Shown here: positions 19,233 through 28,242 of the stretch, in pieces
How positions within the stretch are numbered: position 1 is the first letter of the stretch
Layout: every line of letters starts with the position of its first letter
Assembly: GCF_000244875.1 (NCBI RefSeq)
Contig: NC_016791.1
Coordinates: 2,423,001-2,487,000 of the forward strand
DNA from: Clostridium sp. BNL1100
GTDB lineage: Bacteria > Bacillota > Clostridia > Acetivibrionales > DSM-1351
Reading direction: 5' to 3'
DNA: 64,000 nt
Notes under the pieces: generated by a model
What the model was told of the DNA's origin: nothing
What the model saw: the letters and a program-made list of their open reading frames with translations, nothing else
Databases searched by the model: none
Made by a program: the position numbers and the translations under genes

Positions 19233-20437
19233 ATAAAAAGATTGTTGCAATAACAGTTATCATTACCTTTTCTGCAATGCTTCTAACAGGCTGTTGGGAC
19301 CGTAAAGAACTGAATCAATTGGGAATTGCAATGGCTATAGGGTTGGATAAGGGAGATGACGGCAGAATCCAATTAACAAGTCAGATAGTCCGTCCTGCAG
19401 CAATGGAAAAAAAAGGCGGTGGAAAAGAACCTCCTTATGAGCTAGTCATTTCGTCAGGAGACTCTATATTTGAAGCAATCAGACATACAGTTAAGGAATT
19501 TGACAGGAGAAGCTTTTTCTCTCATATTAAAGTAATAGTCGTTGGTGAGGACTATGCACGAGAGGGCCTTGGAGACACAATTGACTTCATAACCCGCAGT
19601 CATGAATTGAGAAAAACAACATGGCTTATCGTTGCTTCAGACTGCAAAGCCTCCGATGTACTTGGCGTTAAACATGGACTTGAAAAGGTACAGGCAAACT
19701 ATATGGAAGGCATACTCAAATCTCAGAAGATAGAGTCAAGTTCCGCAGTCTCTAAAGTAATAGATTTTATAAAGACAATGCCCGGTGAAGGAAGCAACCC
19801 TGTTACCGGTGTTTTTTCGTTGATTGATGTTAAAAGTGTCCCTGCAGAAGGAACAGAACCAGAGCAACGCAAAGGACTAAGTCTTACCGGATCAGCACTA
19901 TTTAAAAAGGATAAACTGGTGGGGTTTCTTGATAATAAAGAAACTCTTGGTCTGAATATTTTGACCGGAAAATGCAAAAAGACATCCATGAATGTACAAG
20001 CTCTTAGTAATAAAGCCGACAGTCAAGTTACAATTGAACTGATAAAAATTAAATGTTCTGTCAAACCATCCATCAATGATAAAGGTAATATATCATTTGA
20101 TGTTGCAATAAAAGCAGAGGGAAATATGACTGAAGTCAAGCAAGACCTTGATGTGACTAATCTACAGCTTTTTGAACAAATTAACAATAATTTTTCAAAT
20201 TATATAAAACTTTTAACTAGCAAAACAATAAAGGACATACAGGAAAATATGAAAACAGATGTATTTGGTTTTGGAAGAGCTTTAGAAATAAAGTACCCTA
20301 AAACCTGGAGTAAAATAAAAAGCAAATGGGATGATGAGATATTTCCTAATGTATCATATACAGTCGAAGTAGCCACTTGTCTCAACAGAACCGGACTGAC
20401 CTTAAAACCACTCAATGCTAAAAAGCTTGGTAAGTAA
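19229..20437 (+). CDS. gerKC: Spore germination receptor lipoprotein subunit C (Ger(x)C family)
   Basis: 402 residues. The N-terminal signal ends in the lipobox LLTGCWDRKELNQLG, the conserved opening of Ger(x)C proteins, with the lipidated Cys near residue 22. Later family features include IKVIVVGEDYAREGL and the C-terminal domain with AKKIKYPKTW-like helix (GRALEIKYPKTWSKIKSKW). It is a lipid-anchored subunit on the outer face of the inner spore membrane. Start TTG at 19229 is preceded by AAAAGGAGG and overlaps the gerKA stop. The gene converges with the small membrane protein and gerKB, with only 9 bp between the stops. Confidence 0.95.
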   Translation: MNKKIVAITVIITFSAMLLTGCWDRKELNQLGIAMAIGLDKGDDGRIQLTSQIVRPAAMEKKGGGKEPPYELVISSGDSIFEAIRHTVKEFDRRSFFSHIKVIVVGEDYAREGLGDTIDFITRSHELRKTTWLIVASDCKASDVLGVKHGLEKVQANYMEGILKSQKIESSSAVSKVIDFIKTMPGEGSNPVTGVFSLIDVKSVPAEGTEPEQRKGLSLTGSALFKKDKLVGFLDNKETLGLNILTGKCKKTSMNVQALSNKADSQVTIELIKIKCSVKPSINDKGNISFDVAIKAEGNMTEVKQDLDVTNLQLFEQINNNFSNYIKLLTSKTIKDIQENMKTDVFGFGRALEIKYPKTWSKIKSKWDDEIFPNVSYTVEVATCLNRTGLTLKPLNAKKLGK

Positions 20438-20446
20438 AAGTAGCCT

Positions 20447-20611
20447 TTAGTTTTTATTACCTGAAATCAGTCTTATCAGTGATAGTACCGCATAGTATAA
20501 AGCTACGGCTACTAAGATAAAAGCATATCCCCATGCCGAAAATGCTATTATACTTTGCCCTATCCCTGTCTCTATTGTGTCATTTATTATTTTTGTGATA
20601 AACTTCATCAT
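20447..20611 (-). CDS. Small membrane protein of the germination locus (54 residues)
   Basis: Reads ATGATGAAG at 20611 to TAA at 20447, 54 residues. The N-terminus is an amphipathic stretch (KFITKIINDTIETGIG) followed by one long hydrophobic segment around residues 24-46 (WGYAFILVAVALYYAVLSL) and a basic tail. An AAGAAGAGAAG purine tract precedes the start. It begins 24 bp after the gerKB stop on the same strand, so it is likely the second gene of that operon. Some Bacillus receptor operons carry a small membrane D-subunit gene; this could be an analogue, but homology is not shown. Short and lacking a recognisable family, hence moderate confidence. Confidence 0.6.
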   Translation of the reverse strand: MMKFITKIINDTIETGIGQSIIAFSAWGYAFILVAVALYYAVLSLIRLISGNKN

Positions 20612-20635
20612 ACTTCTTCTCTTCTTCCCTAACTT

Positions 20636-21742
20636 TTATTTATTTTGAATATTTAAATCCTTATTACAATATCTTTTTAGATGAAATATCAATAAAAGCA
20701 TTATAGGAACTATATTGCTAACTGGAACCCATTGCTGCCAGTACTGCGGTACAAGGTATTTTACATGAAACGGATAATTGGGCTCGTATATTTTTGAATA
20801 CCACATAATGAAAACAGCCAATGGAATTAAAACCCATCTGTAATCTTTTATATGAAATAATTCTGCAAAGATTAAGACTGCCGAATAGTAAAACAATATG
20901 GTTAGATAGAATCCACCCATAAATACAAGAATAACTCCTATTGCATCAAGGTTAGTAATTATATCTCCTATACTAATGAGTTTGATTACCTCCAGGAACG
21001 GTATAGTTGCATTGGAAGTATAATTAGTACCCATTGAAGTAACCATTATAATAAGGGAAACAGTTAGATTTACCCCTGTCAATGCTAGTGCCCAGTAAGT
21101 TGTTTTTTTTACTTCCTTTATCGACCCGTTATACTTCCAGAACTGAAAAAACACATAAACCAAACCGAAGGGAAAGTTAATTCCTATTGGATAAAAAGCC
21201 TTTAGTATAGGTTTGAACCCCCCTTGAAATACAGGCAGCAGTTCTTTTAGATTTATTTGTTTTGATGCAATTATCATAATATAGATAGATATTATTAATA
21301 AAATTACTACAGGAAATATTATTTCCGCAATACGTCCCAGAGTCTCTATCCCTAAAAAAAGCACATAAATAATTGCTATATAAAAAATAATCTGTATTAC
21401 CAGATTGGGTGTATCCTGGAGGAATGTTACATTTATCAGATCAGCAAATTCACTTGTGGTTCTGGTGGCATTAAAAGTATATATCATAAAATAAATAAAT
21501 CCCAATGGCCATCCCAAAGTTTTACCCAGAATGGATTGAGTTATTCCCACAATGTTCTTTTCAGGATATTTACTGTATATGGATGTATACAACCAGACCA
21601 AACCCATTCCGGCAATTGTTGAAATTATATCTACAATCCAGGCATCTCTTTTTGCTTCAATACCTAAAGCCCATAGATTGGTGCTGCCTATCTGTCCCAT
21701 CATTATCAGACAGAAAAGTTGGTTCTTACTTATTTTCTCCAT
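20636..21742 (-). CDS. gerKB: Spore germination receptor permease subunit B (GerKB/GerAB family)
   Basis: 368 residues with about ten membrane segments, a member of the endospore germination permease family (APC superfamily). MEKISKNQLFCLIMMGQIGSTNLWALG is the typical first helix, and PVFQGGFKPILKAFYPIGINFPFG holds the conserved loop after helix five. The B subunit is thought to bind the nutrient germinant. It faces away from gerKA-gerKC and converges on them, so the receptor set is made from two transcripts. A sigma-G-like promoter lies 33 bp before the ATG at 21742. Confidence 0.94.
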   Translation of the reverse strand: MEKISKNQLFCLIMMGQIGSTNLWALGIEAKRDAWIVDIISTIAGMGLVWLYTSIYSKYPEKNIVGITQSILGKTLGWPLGFIYFMIYTFNATRTTSEFADLINVTFLQDTPNLVIQIIFYIAIIYVLFLGIETLGRIAEIIFPVVILLIISIYIMIIASKQINLKELLPVFQGGFKPILKAFYPIGINFPFGLVYVFFQFWKYNGSIKEVKKTTYWALALTGVNLTVSLIIMVTSMGTNYTSNATIPFLEVIKLISIGDIITNLDAIGVILVFMGGFYLTILFYYSAVLIFAELFHIKDYRWVLIPLAVFIMWYSKIYEPNYPFHVKYLVPQYWQQWVPVSNIVPIMLLLIFHLKRYCNKDLNIQNK

Positions 21743-21774
21743 AATAAACCACTCATTCTTATTTTTTATTTCAA

Positions 21775-21804
21775 TATTATGCGCATTTGTATTAATGTGT
21801 ATTC
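21775..21804 (-). promoter_or_regulatory. Putative sigma-G promoter of gerKB
   Basis: Minus strand: GAATA (21800-21804), 18-bp spacer, CATAATA (21775-21781). This fits the forespore sigma-G consensus (GHATR, 18 bp, CATxHTA) and matches the known forespore expression of germination receptors. Confidence 0.6.
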
Positions 21805-21885
21805 GGCGGTGTTTTTTACCATTTTTTAAACTCCCATTCTTACATTAGACAATCCCGCATATATTTCTTTAGAGGGAGGTTTAGC

Positions 21886-22596
21886 ATGTTTATCTTAATA
21901 AATAGGAACAGATTATTCTCAATCTTCACAATTTTTATAATGTCCATTGCTCTCTTTTTTGCAGTTAATACTTATGTTATCAAAGGGAGTTTTACAAGGC
22001 ATGCAGCTAATAACCAACAACAATTTCTGATATTGATACATATAGATGAAAAAACACTTTACTTATTTGAAAACGATAAATGTATAAAGAAATACCCTAT
22101 TGCATCGGGAAAACCCGGATGGCCCTCTCCAATAGGAGAATGGAAAATAGTTGAAAAAAGCCAATGGGGAAAAGGTTTCGGCGGAAGGTGGCTGGGCTTG
22201 AATGTCAGATGGGGTAATTATGGGATTCATGGTACAAAAAACGAAGCCTCAATTGGAAGGTCGGCAAGTCATGGATGCATACGTATGTATAATAGGGACA
22301 TAAAAGAGCTATATGATATAGTGCCTTTGGGAACAGCAGTTGTTATACGCAACGGTCCATTTGGGCCCTTTGGAATGGGATTCAGAAATTTGAAACCGGG
22401 AGACAGGGGATCAGATGTTCTGGCCGTTCAAGAAAGACTAAAACAATTGGGATATTTTAATGGTTATGAATCAGGTATATATGAGGATGATTTAAAAGAG
22501 GCTATCTTTCAATTTCAAAAAGATCATAATCTTAAAGTAAAAGTTACAATTTCCACGCCAGATTATAATGCAATGGGTTATTCGGAATTTGAATAG
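21886..22596 (+). CDS. L,D-transpeptidase (YkuD) with peptidoglycan-binding domain
   Basis: 236 residues. An N-terminal membrane anchor or uncleaved signal (about 10-30) leads to a YkuD catalytic domain starting ILIHIDEKTLYLFENDK; the active-site motif HGCIRM has the nucleophile Cys and its His, with NYGIHGTKNEASIG upstream. A C-terminal PG_binding_1 repeat (GDRGSDVLAVQERLKQLGYF) follows. It makes 3-3 cross-links or attaches proteins to the wall on the outer face. Start ATG at 21886 follows GGGAGG. It is divergent from gerKB, and a cortex or spore-wall role is possible. The remnant gene at 22568 overlaps its 3' end. Confidence 0.92.
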   Translation: MFILINRNRLFSIFTIFIMSIALFFAVNTYVIKGSFTRHAANNQQQFLILIHIDEKTLYLFENDKCIKKYPIASGKPGWPSPIGEWKIVEKSQWGKGFGGRWLGLNVRWGNYGIHGTKNEASIGRSASHGCIRMYNRDIKELYDIVPLGTAVVIRNGPFGPFGMGFRNLKPGDRGSDVLAVQERLKQLGYFNGYESGIYEDDLKEAIFQFQKDHNLKVKVTISTPDYNAMGYSEFE

Positions 22597-22858
22597 GATT
22601 TTAGAAAGGCTATGGGCATACTGTCTGAAATTACTGGAATTCCCAATTTGCCTTGATTCTCAGTTGGATGGCAGGAAAATCAAAACCGTAAAATGGCCCT
22701 CCCATTCACTTCTAATAGTCGTTAAGCGTGGTGAACAGGAGATTATCCTAAAAGGAGATACCTTTTTACAATCAGGCGATTATCTTGTTATGCTTACAAA
22801 TGAGGATAGAGTTTTAAAAATTAATGATTTGATGCTAACATTAACCGAAAGCAAATAA
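22568..22858 (+). pseudogene. Remnant of a ClC/Trk-type protein: C-terminal TrkA-C (RCK_C) domain
   Basis: A frame whose last 60 or so residues match the TrkA-C domain at the tail of ClC chloride channels and K+ transporters: LDGRKIKTVKWPSHSLLIV, then KRGEQEIILKGDT and QSGDYLVML. The first 30 residues match nothing and overlap the L,D-transpeptidase gene in another frame, and no ribosome site suits its ATG. Downstream of a good AAAGG an alternative frame at 22611 stops after 14 codons. The transmembrane part of such a transporter is absent. I read it as the decayed 3' end of a larger gene; a genuine small RCK_C protein is the alternative. Confidence 0.5.
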
Positions 22859-22874
22859 AATAAACCCCTCAATA

Positions 22875-23261
22875 TTAGTCTACAATTTGGCCATGCTTTT
22901 CGTAATTGGTTTTACAAGTAATACGATTATTTTCGTCAACAAATACTACATTGGGTTTATGCTTCTGGGCTTCTTCCCTGGTCATCTGTGCATATGCCAT
23001 GATAATAACTTTATCACTTATTTGTGCATATCTGGCAGCTGCACCATTTAGACAAATCACACCCGAACCCTTCTCACCAGCAATTGTATATGTTTCCAAC
23101 CTTTTACCGTTATTAATATTTACTACGCAAACTTTTTCATATTCCATAATCCCCGCTGCTTCCAAGAGATCTTCATCTATAGTGATACTTCCTACATAGT
23201 TTAATTCTGCCTGCGTAACTGTAGCTCTATGGATTTTTCCGCTTAATAATGTAATATTCAT
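22875..23261 (-). CDS. panD: Aspartate 1-decarboxylase
   Basis: 128 residues, normal for PanD, a pyruvoyl enzyme that makes beta-alanine from aspartate for pantothenate. The self-cleavage site is YVGSITID with Gly24-Ser25; Lys9 ([10 protein letters not shown]) and the later [20 protein letters not shown] segment are conserved. Last gene of the DUF2520-panB-panC-panD operon, 33 bp after panC. Confidence 0.96.
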   Translation of the reverse strand: MNITLLSGKIHRATVTQAELNYVGSITIDEDLLEAAGIMEYEKVCVVNINNGKRLETYTIAGEKGSGVICLNGAAARYAQISDKVIIMAYAQMTREEAQKHKPNVVFVDENNRITCKTNYEKHGQIVD

Positions 23262-23293
23262 ACCTGCACCTCGTATAAAATCAATTAGATTGT

Positions 23294-24139
23294 TTAATCG
23301 GGTATAAAAGAAAAATTGTCAATTAGTCTGACATTTCCTATATAAACCGCCATTGCTATTAGAACAGGTCTGTCTATAGTATCAACCTGCTGCATTGTCA
23401 TTGCGTCTACAGCTTTTAAATAATCTATCCTTGCTAACGGCTCCTGGTCTATGATATCTTTCATCTTCTTTAAAAGAAGATCTACTTCCCTGCATCCTTC
23501 TTTAACCATATCTTTACCGGCGAAGATTGATTTACTTAGTGCCAACGCCGCTCTTCTTTCTTCACTGTTCAGGTAAGTATTTCGCGAGCTTTTTGCAAGA
23601 CCGTCTTTTTCTCGGATAATGGGGCAGCCGACAATTTCAACATCCATGCTTAAGTCCTTTACCATTCTCTTTATGATAGCCAACTGCTGTGCATCCTTCT
23701 CTCCAAAATAAGCTTTGTCCGGATTTACAATATTGAGCAGCTTATTTACAACAGTGCATACTCCCTTAAAGTGCACAGGGCGGCTAAGCCCGCATAAATC
23801 CTCGCTCAGAACCGATATGTCCACAGAAGTACAGAAGCCCTCAGGATACATCTCTCCCGGTTCAGGGTTGAATATTAAATCCACACCTAATTCCTCGCAA
23901 TACTTTGAATCCTTTTCCAAGTCTCTGGGATACTTGTCCAAATCCTCTGTAGGCCCAAACTGCATGGGATTTACAAATATACTCACTACTACTTTAGAAT
24001 TTTCACGGGCTTTGATAATAAGGCTTCCATGGCCTTCATGCAAATATCCCATAGTAGGAACAAAGCCGATTGACAAGCCTTGTTTTTTCCAAGCATTTAC
24101 TATATTTTTTACTTCATTTATCGTCTTGACTACTTTCAT
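23294..24139 (-). CDS. panC: Pantothenate synthetase
   Basis: 281 residues. The nucleotidyl-transfer motif [15 protein letters not shown] (HxGH) is near residue 27, [19 protein letters not shown] binds pantoate and beta-alanine, [19 protein letters not shown] and the KSSRNTYLN (KMSKS-like) loop follow. It condenses pantoate with beta-alanine using ATP. The ATG overlaps the panB stop by four bases (ATGA), so translation is coupled. Confidence 0.97.
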   Translation of the reverse strand: MKVVKTINEVKNIVNAWKKQGLSIGFVPTMGYLHEGHGSLIIKARENSKVVVSIFVNPMQFGPTEDLDKYPRDLEKDSKYCEELGVDLIFNPEPGEMYPEGFCTSVDISVLSEDLCGLSRPVHFKGVCTVVNKLLNIVNPDKAYFGEKDAQQLAIIKRMVKDLSMDVEIVGCPIIREKDGLAKSSRNTYLNSEERRAALALSKSIFAGKDMVKEGCREVDLLLKKMKDIIDQEPLARIDYLKAVDAMTMQQVDTIDRPVLIAMAVYIGNVRLIDNFSFIPD

Positions 24140-24999
24140 AACTTATCCTCCGAAATCAACTTCTCAATAACCGCTGCATCTATCTTATAAGAATGTTCTT
24201 GTTCCGGAAAAGTTGAGTTCTTTATTTCACTAATATATCTTCTAAATGCCGATTTCATCTCCGAACCTATATCAGCATATTTTTTTACAAATTTAGGAGC
24301 AATATCCGAATAAATACCCAGCATATCCTGATATACAAGTACCTGCCCATCACAGTATTTTCCTGCACCTATTCCGATTGTGGGTATAGACAGCTTATTG
24401 GTAATAATTTTTGAAAGTTCTGCCGGAACACATTCCAGTACAACAGCAGTAGCACCGGCAGCTTCAACAGCTTTGGCATCATCAATTAATTTAATGGCAG
24501 CTGCTTCATCTTTACCCTGTACTTTAAATCCACCAAAAGAATTTATGGATTGGGGTGTCATACCCAAATGGGATACCAAAGGTATTTTTGCATCTACAAT
24601 TGCTTTTATCTGAGGACATACTTCCTTGCCACCTTCAAGCTTTACTGCATGTGCATTTCCTTCCTTTATCAATCTTCCTGCATTTACAACAGCATCGTAA
24701 ACAGAAGTATGGTAAGACATAAACGGCATATCTGCAATAATAAATGCAAACTTACTTCCCCTTGATACGGCCGCTGTATGGTGTATCATGTCCTCCATTG
24801 TAACCGATAAAGTATTCTCATAGCCAAGCATAACCATACCCAGTGAATCCCCCACCAGAATACAATTAACTCCTGCTTCATCCATCAATTTTGCTGTTGA
24901 ATAATCGTAAGCTGTAAGCATACTGATTTTATCGCCGTTTCTTTTCTGATTTTGAATAGACGCAGCTGTATTTTTTATTCTATTTCCTTCTACTGTCAT
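24136..24999 (-). CDS. panB: 3-methyl-2-oxobutanoate hydroxymethyltransferase
   Basis: 287 residues. [21 protein letters not shown] and [23 protein letters not shown] hold the metal and substrate ligands, [19 protein letters not shown] the conserved central loop, and [20 protein letters not shown] the C-terminal signature. It transfers a hydroxymethyl group from methylene-THF to ketoisovalerate to give ketopantoate. 26 bp after the DUF2520 gene, and coupled to panC. Confidence 0.97.
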   Translation of the reverse strand: MTVEGNRIKNTAASIQNQKRNGDKISMLTAYDYSTAKLMDEAGVNCILVGDSLGMVMLGYENTLSVTMEDMIHHTAAVSRGSKFAFIIADMPFMSYHTSVYDAVVNAGRLIKEGNAHAVKLEGGKEVCPQIKAIVDAKIPLVSHLGMTPQSINSFGGFKVQGKDEAAAIKLIDDAKAVEAAGATAVVLECVPAELSKIITNKLSIPTIGIGAGKYCDGQVLVYQDMLGIYSDIAPKFVKKYADIGSEMKSAFRRYISEIKNSTFPEQEHSYKIDAAVIEKLISEDKL

Positions 25000-25025
25000 T
25001 CCATCAACGCCCCTATCGTATTTAC

Positions 25026-25871
25026 TTAATTTTGCCCTAAAAGGTCTTCTAATTCAATGTAATTTTTTTCAGGGTTTTTTATTTTGGCTATTTTAACTAA
25101 TTTTCTGGATAATGAAATATATATATTTTTTTCTTCTTCTGATAAAGCCTGAAGATGCTTTCGTACGGTCATTATATCATTACGCTCAACAGGCCCTGTT
25201 AATGCCTCTGACAATCCTTGTTTCTCAATATTTTCAATGGCATGACCCATTAGAAAAAGAACGGATTTTATAGCTTCATCCCGGGTAAAACCACATTGCT
25301 CCAGAAGGTCTGCGCCCTGCCCGGCAAGTGCTATTGGCTGATTACTGGCAAAAACCGCTGCAGCATGATATTTAATTTTTTGGGTCGAATCAATTATTCT
25401 GGTACTGTTTCCAAGTCTTTTGAAGAATTCTTCAACTTCCTGCAAACGCTCCCGGCTTCCTTCAATTGTTATCAACGCATCATACAGTTTTTTATATGAG
25501 GAGGTTTTGCTGCTACACGAAAAAAGAGGATGAATTGAATAACCAAATGCCCCTTTCTCGCCAATCCCCTTAAATACATCCGAAGACAAGGCTCCAGAGC
25601 AATGACAGATTATTTTACCTTCAATAGATAGATCTTTTATATCTCCCCATACGTTTTGTATAGTATTATCAGTGGTTGTAATAAATATAATATCACTGCA
25701 TTTAACAAGCTCGCTTAATGATGTATATACTACCGACAGTGTAAAATCCGCTGCTTCCATTGCAGCATTTATATCAGTATCATAATACCCCGTCAGTTCT
25801 ATGTTATTTTGTTCAAAGTATTTTCCAAGAGTATTGCCGACTTTTCCCGCTCCAATAAATCCTACGTTCAT
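25026..25871 (-). CDS. Rossmann-fold/DUF2520 oxidoreductase
   Basis: 281 residues. The N-terminal NAD(P) loop is [17 protein letters not shown], the C-terminal half is the DUF2520 domain, with HPLFSCSS and [22 protein letters not shown]. The pair resembles 6-phosphogluconate dehydrogenase/ketopantoate reductase-like folds. Because it heads the pan operon and no panE is visible, it may supply ketopantoate reductase activity; that is an inference from position. I chose ATG at 25871 (GAGG 9 nt upstream) over a TTG at 25886. Expressed from the sigma-A promoter at 25927-25955. Confidence 0.85.
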   Translation of the reverse strand: MNVGFIGAGKVGNTLGKYFEQNNIELTGYYDTDINAAMEAADFTLSVVYTSLSELVKCSDIIFITTTDNTIQNVWGDIKDLSIEGKIICHCSGALSSDVFKGIGEKGAFGYSIHPLFSCSSKTSSYKKLYDALITIEGSRERLQEVEEFFKRLGNSTRIIDSTQKIKYHAAAVFASNQPIALAGQGADLLEQCGFTRDEAIKSVLFLMGHAIENIEKQGLSEALTGPVERNDIMTVRKHLQALSEEEKNIYISLSRKLVKIAKIKNPEKNYIELEDLLGQN

Positions 25872-25926
25872 TACAAGTAACCTCAATAAGCATATTTGGT
25901 TAAATACCCAGCCTTATTATATGTAT

Positions 25927-25955
25927 AATATACTTTTTCGAAGTGTACTTGTCAA
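25927..25955 (-). promoter_or_regulatory. Sigma-A promoter of the DUF2520-panBCD operon
   Basis: Minus strand TTGACA (25950-25955), 17-bp spacer, TATATT (25927-25932), about 55 bp before the first start codon. Confidence 0.78.
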
Positions 25956-25994
25956 CCTTTTACAAATATCGCAAATTCGTACCTCTTTGTACAT

Positions 25995-27476
25995 TTATTC
26001 TACAGTTGTTACCTTAGTACTGACAGACACCGACTTTGGTTTGTGAGGATTACTTCTTTTTAACAAGAAACAGATAGGTACCGCAATCAGCACTATAACC
26101 ATAGATATGAAATAAACATCATTTATACCCATTACAAAGGACTTATCACTTATAAAATCCTTGCTCAGTTTTAACGCATCACCTGTTTTTACAAGGTCAA
26201 CAGCATGCTGTTTTGCCTGAAAAGTCAGTAATGATGTGAAAATACCTATTGATAAACAGCCTATACTTTGAGTCACCCAGTTATTAACGGAAGAACCGTT
26301 ACCTACAAGTTTCCTATCCAAAGAAGACATGCCTATATTAGTCACAGGAGAAGTCGCCAATGCTATTCCGATATTACGGAGCATCATGCATAATACTATA
26401 TAGGTATGACTGCTATCCACAGTTAAATGAGATAAAAAATATGATCCCACTGCCATTGAAATTACTCCTGTTATAACAAATATTCTAGGGTCAATACGGT
26501 CGCATAGTTTTCCCACAATCAACATGCTTAATGCCATAACCAATGAAGATGGAAGGAGAATCAATCCGGCATCCAAAGCTGAAACATGTTGAGCATTTTG
26601 TAAAAATAACGGCGTCAACAATGACCCTGCATATAGGCCCATTGTAATGACACTCCTGATTATAACACTAACAGTGAACCCTTTGTTTTTAAATATACTC
26701 AAATTTAGTATAGGATTCTTGGCCTTCAATTCACGGATTATAAATACTGACAAAACTGTCAAACCTACTGCCATAAATATTATAGTTTTAAGGGAAGTCC
26801 AACCCCATTTTGCAGCCTCGCTAAATGTTGTCAATAGCAAGATGCTTGCTGCCAAGCATGTTGTAAAACCAAACAAGTCAAAACTCACAGGTGGATTCAG
26901 CTTATAAAACGGGATAGCTTTGATAATTAATAATATCGCAACTATTCCAAAAGGTATATTGATTAAAAAGATTGCTTTCCAATTAAATACTTGTATGAGC
27001 CAGCCACTTAATGTAGGCCCGAATGCAGGGGCAAGCATTGCAGAAAGACTCCATAAACTTATTGAAAATCCTTGCTTTTCTCTGGGTACAACCTGATAAA
27101 TAATTGACATGGTTGAAGGAACCGCAAACCCATTGAAAATGCCCTGAAATATACGAAAAACTATTAAGGATTGTACATTCCAGGAAGCTATACATAATAA
27201 TGAGCATACTGTAAATCCGGTAATTGAAATCAGGTATGTTCTTTTATAACTGAATTTTTCTCCAAAAAAGCAGGTTATCGGTGCCATAATTCCGGTTGCC
27301 AGCATAAAGCCAGTCATAGTCCATTTCACCATATCAAGACTGGTATTAAACTGACTCATTAAATAAGGTAATGCTATATTAATAGTACTGGAAGCGAGAC
27401 TCATGAGAAATGCGCCTGTGACTAATGCAGTCATTAATAATGCGTAATTTAATTTGCTTTTTTCATTGGTTTCCAT
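25995..27476 (-). CDS. DHA2-family MFS multidrug exporter (EmrB/QacA type)
   Basis: 493 residues with about 14 hydrophobic segments. The signature of drug:H+ antiporters is visible: WTMTGFMLATGIMAPITCFFGEKFSYKRTYL (motif A region), FRIFQGIFNGFAVPSTMSIIYQVVPREKQG (motif B/C region), and SLWSLSAMLAPAFGPTLSGWLIQVFNWKAIFLINIPFG (motif C and the D2 loop). It exports hydrophobic drugs or metabolites using the proton gradient. Start ATG at 27476 follows AGGAG. It is divergent from a PadR repressor with two shared operators, so it is very likely the regulated target. Confidence 0.93.
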   Translation of the reverse strand: METNEKSKLNYALLMTALVTGAFLMSLASSTINIALPYLMSQFNTSLDMVKWTMTGFMLATGIMAPITCFFGEKFSYKRTYLISITGFTVCSLLCIASWNVQSLIVFRIFQGIFNGFAVPSTMSIIYQVVPREKQGFSISLWSLSAMLAPAFGPTLSGWLIQVFNWKAIFLINIPFGIVAILLIIKAIPFYKLNPPVSFDLFGFTTCLAASILLLTTFSEAAKWGWTSLKTIIFMAVGLTVLSVFIIRELKAKNPILNLSIFKNKGFTVSVIIRSVITMGLYAGSLLTPLFLQNAQHVSALDAGLILLPSSLVMALSMLIVGKLCDRIDPRIFVITGVISMAVGSYFLSHLTVDSSHTYIVLCMMLRNIGIALATSPVTNIGMSSLDRKLVGNGSSVNNWVTQSIGCLSIGIFTSLLTFQAKQHAVDLVKTGDALKLSKDFISDKSFVMGINDVYFISMVIVLIAVPICFLLKRSNPHKPKSVSVSTKVTTVE

Positions 27477-27510
27477 TAAATAACTCCTAATATTAAACTT
27501 AGTAATTGAT

Positions 27511-27532
27511 TATATGTCAATATTGACATATA
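27511..27532. promoter_or_regulatory. PadR operator 1 (exporter side)
   Basis: A perfect 22-bp palindrome with half-site TATATGTCA, four-base centre and TGACATATA, matching the ATGT...ACAT pattern of PadR operators. Lies 35 bp before the exporter ATG. Confidence 0.8.
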
Positions 27533-27560
27533 ATATGTTATATATTACTCTTGTATTTTT

Positions 27561-27582
27561 AATATGTCAATAATGACATATT
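27561..27582. promoter_or_regulatory. PadR operator 2 (regulator side)
   Basis: AATATGTCA / TGACATATT, 9-bp arms and a 4-bp centre, the same core as operator 1 and exactly 50 bp from it centre to centre. It ends 15 bp before the regulator's ATG, so binding should block the gene's own ribosome site region. Confidence 0.8.
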
Positions 27583-27597
27583 GGATAAGGAATGCTT

Positions 27598-28185
27598 ATG
27601 AACAAATTATCTTATGGATTGCTTAGCTTTTTATCAACTGAACCAATGACAGGGTATGATTTAATGCTTAAGCTGAATCAGTTCTGGCGTACTACCCATA
27701 GTGCAATATACCCTTTGCTTGCTGAACTGGAAGAAAAACAATACGTTATATATACGTTGGTTGGCCAAAATAGCAAGCCTGATAAGAAGGTTTACGAAAT
27801 AACCGAACCCGGCAGAGAAGTTCTCAAAGGATGGATTTCGTCTCCAACTGATGAAGCGGTTAGAAAAGATGAAATGATGCTAAAAATTTATTGTATACAA
27901 GGTTTTGACGGTGCAACTATTGAAAAGCTAATTAATGAAATGGAAGAAAGGTATCAAAAGCAGCTTATTAGATATACTGAGTCGCTGAATAAACTGATAT
28001 CCGGTGTTAACAATAAATTTGATTCCTTTAAATCACAGGGATTCGGCTCTTATTTGCTGCTTGAGAAAGCAATATGTGACGTAAAATTATCAATAAGGTG
28101 GTGCAAATGGATTCGTGATATATATAATCGCAATAAGGAAATTGACTGCACCCACGATAATTTTAGAGGATTTCAGGAAAATTAA
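27598..28185 (+). CDS. PadR-family transcriptional repressor
   Basis: 195 residues. The winged helix at the N-terminus has the family pattern LSYGLLSFLSTEPMTGYDLM and FWRTTHSAIYPLLAELEEKQYV, followed by the wing KVYEITEPGREVLKGWI, and a C-terminal Vir-type helical dimer domain (near 95-190). The ATG at 27598 has AAGGA six bases upstream; the ATG at 27592 overlaps it. It probably represses itself and the divergent MFS exporter, released by a compound the exporter removes. Ends at the terminator 28197-28226. Confidence 0.92.
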   Translation: MNKLSYGLLSFLSTEPMTGYDLMLKLNQFWRTTHSAIYPLLAELEEKQYVIYTLVGQNSKPDKKVYEITEPGREVLKGWISSPTDEAVRKDEMMLKIYCIQGFDGATIEKLINEMEERYQKQLIRYTESLNKLISGVNNKFDSFKSQGFGSYLLLEKAICDVKLSIRWCKWIRDIYNRNKEIDCTHDNFRGFQEN

Positions 28186-28196
28186 TTTAGTTAAAT

Positions 28197-28226
28197 AAAA
28201 GCAGGCATTGTAAAATGCCTGCTTTT
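28197..28226. terminator. Bidirectional terminator
   Basis: AAAAGCAGGCATT (28197-28209) pairs with AATGCCTGCTTTT (28214-28226), 4-nt loop, T-run to 28228; A-rich on the other side. It serves padR and the convergent glyS operon. Confidence 0.88.
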
Positions 28227-28242
28227 TTATACATTACTATTA

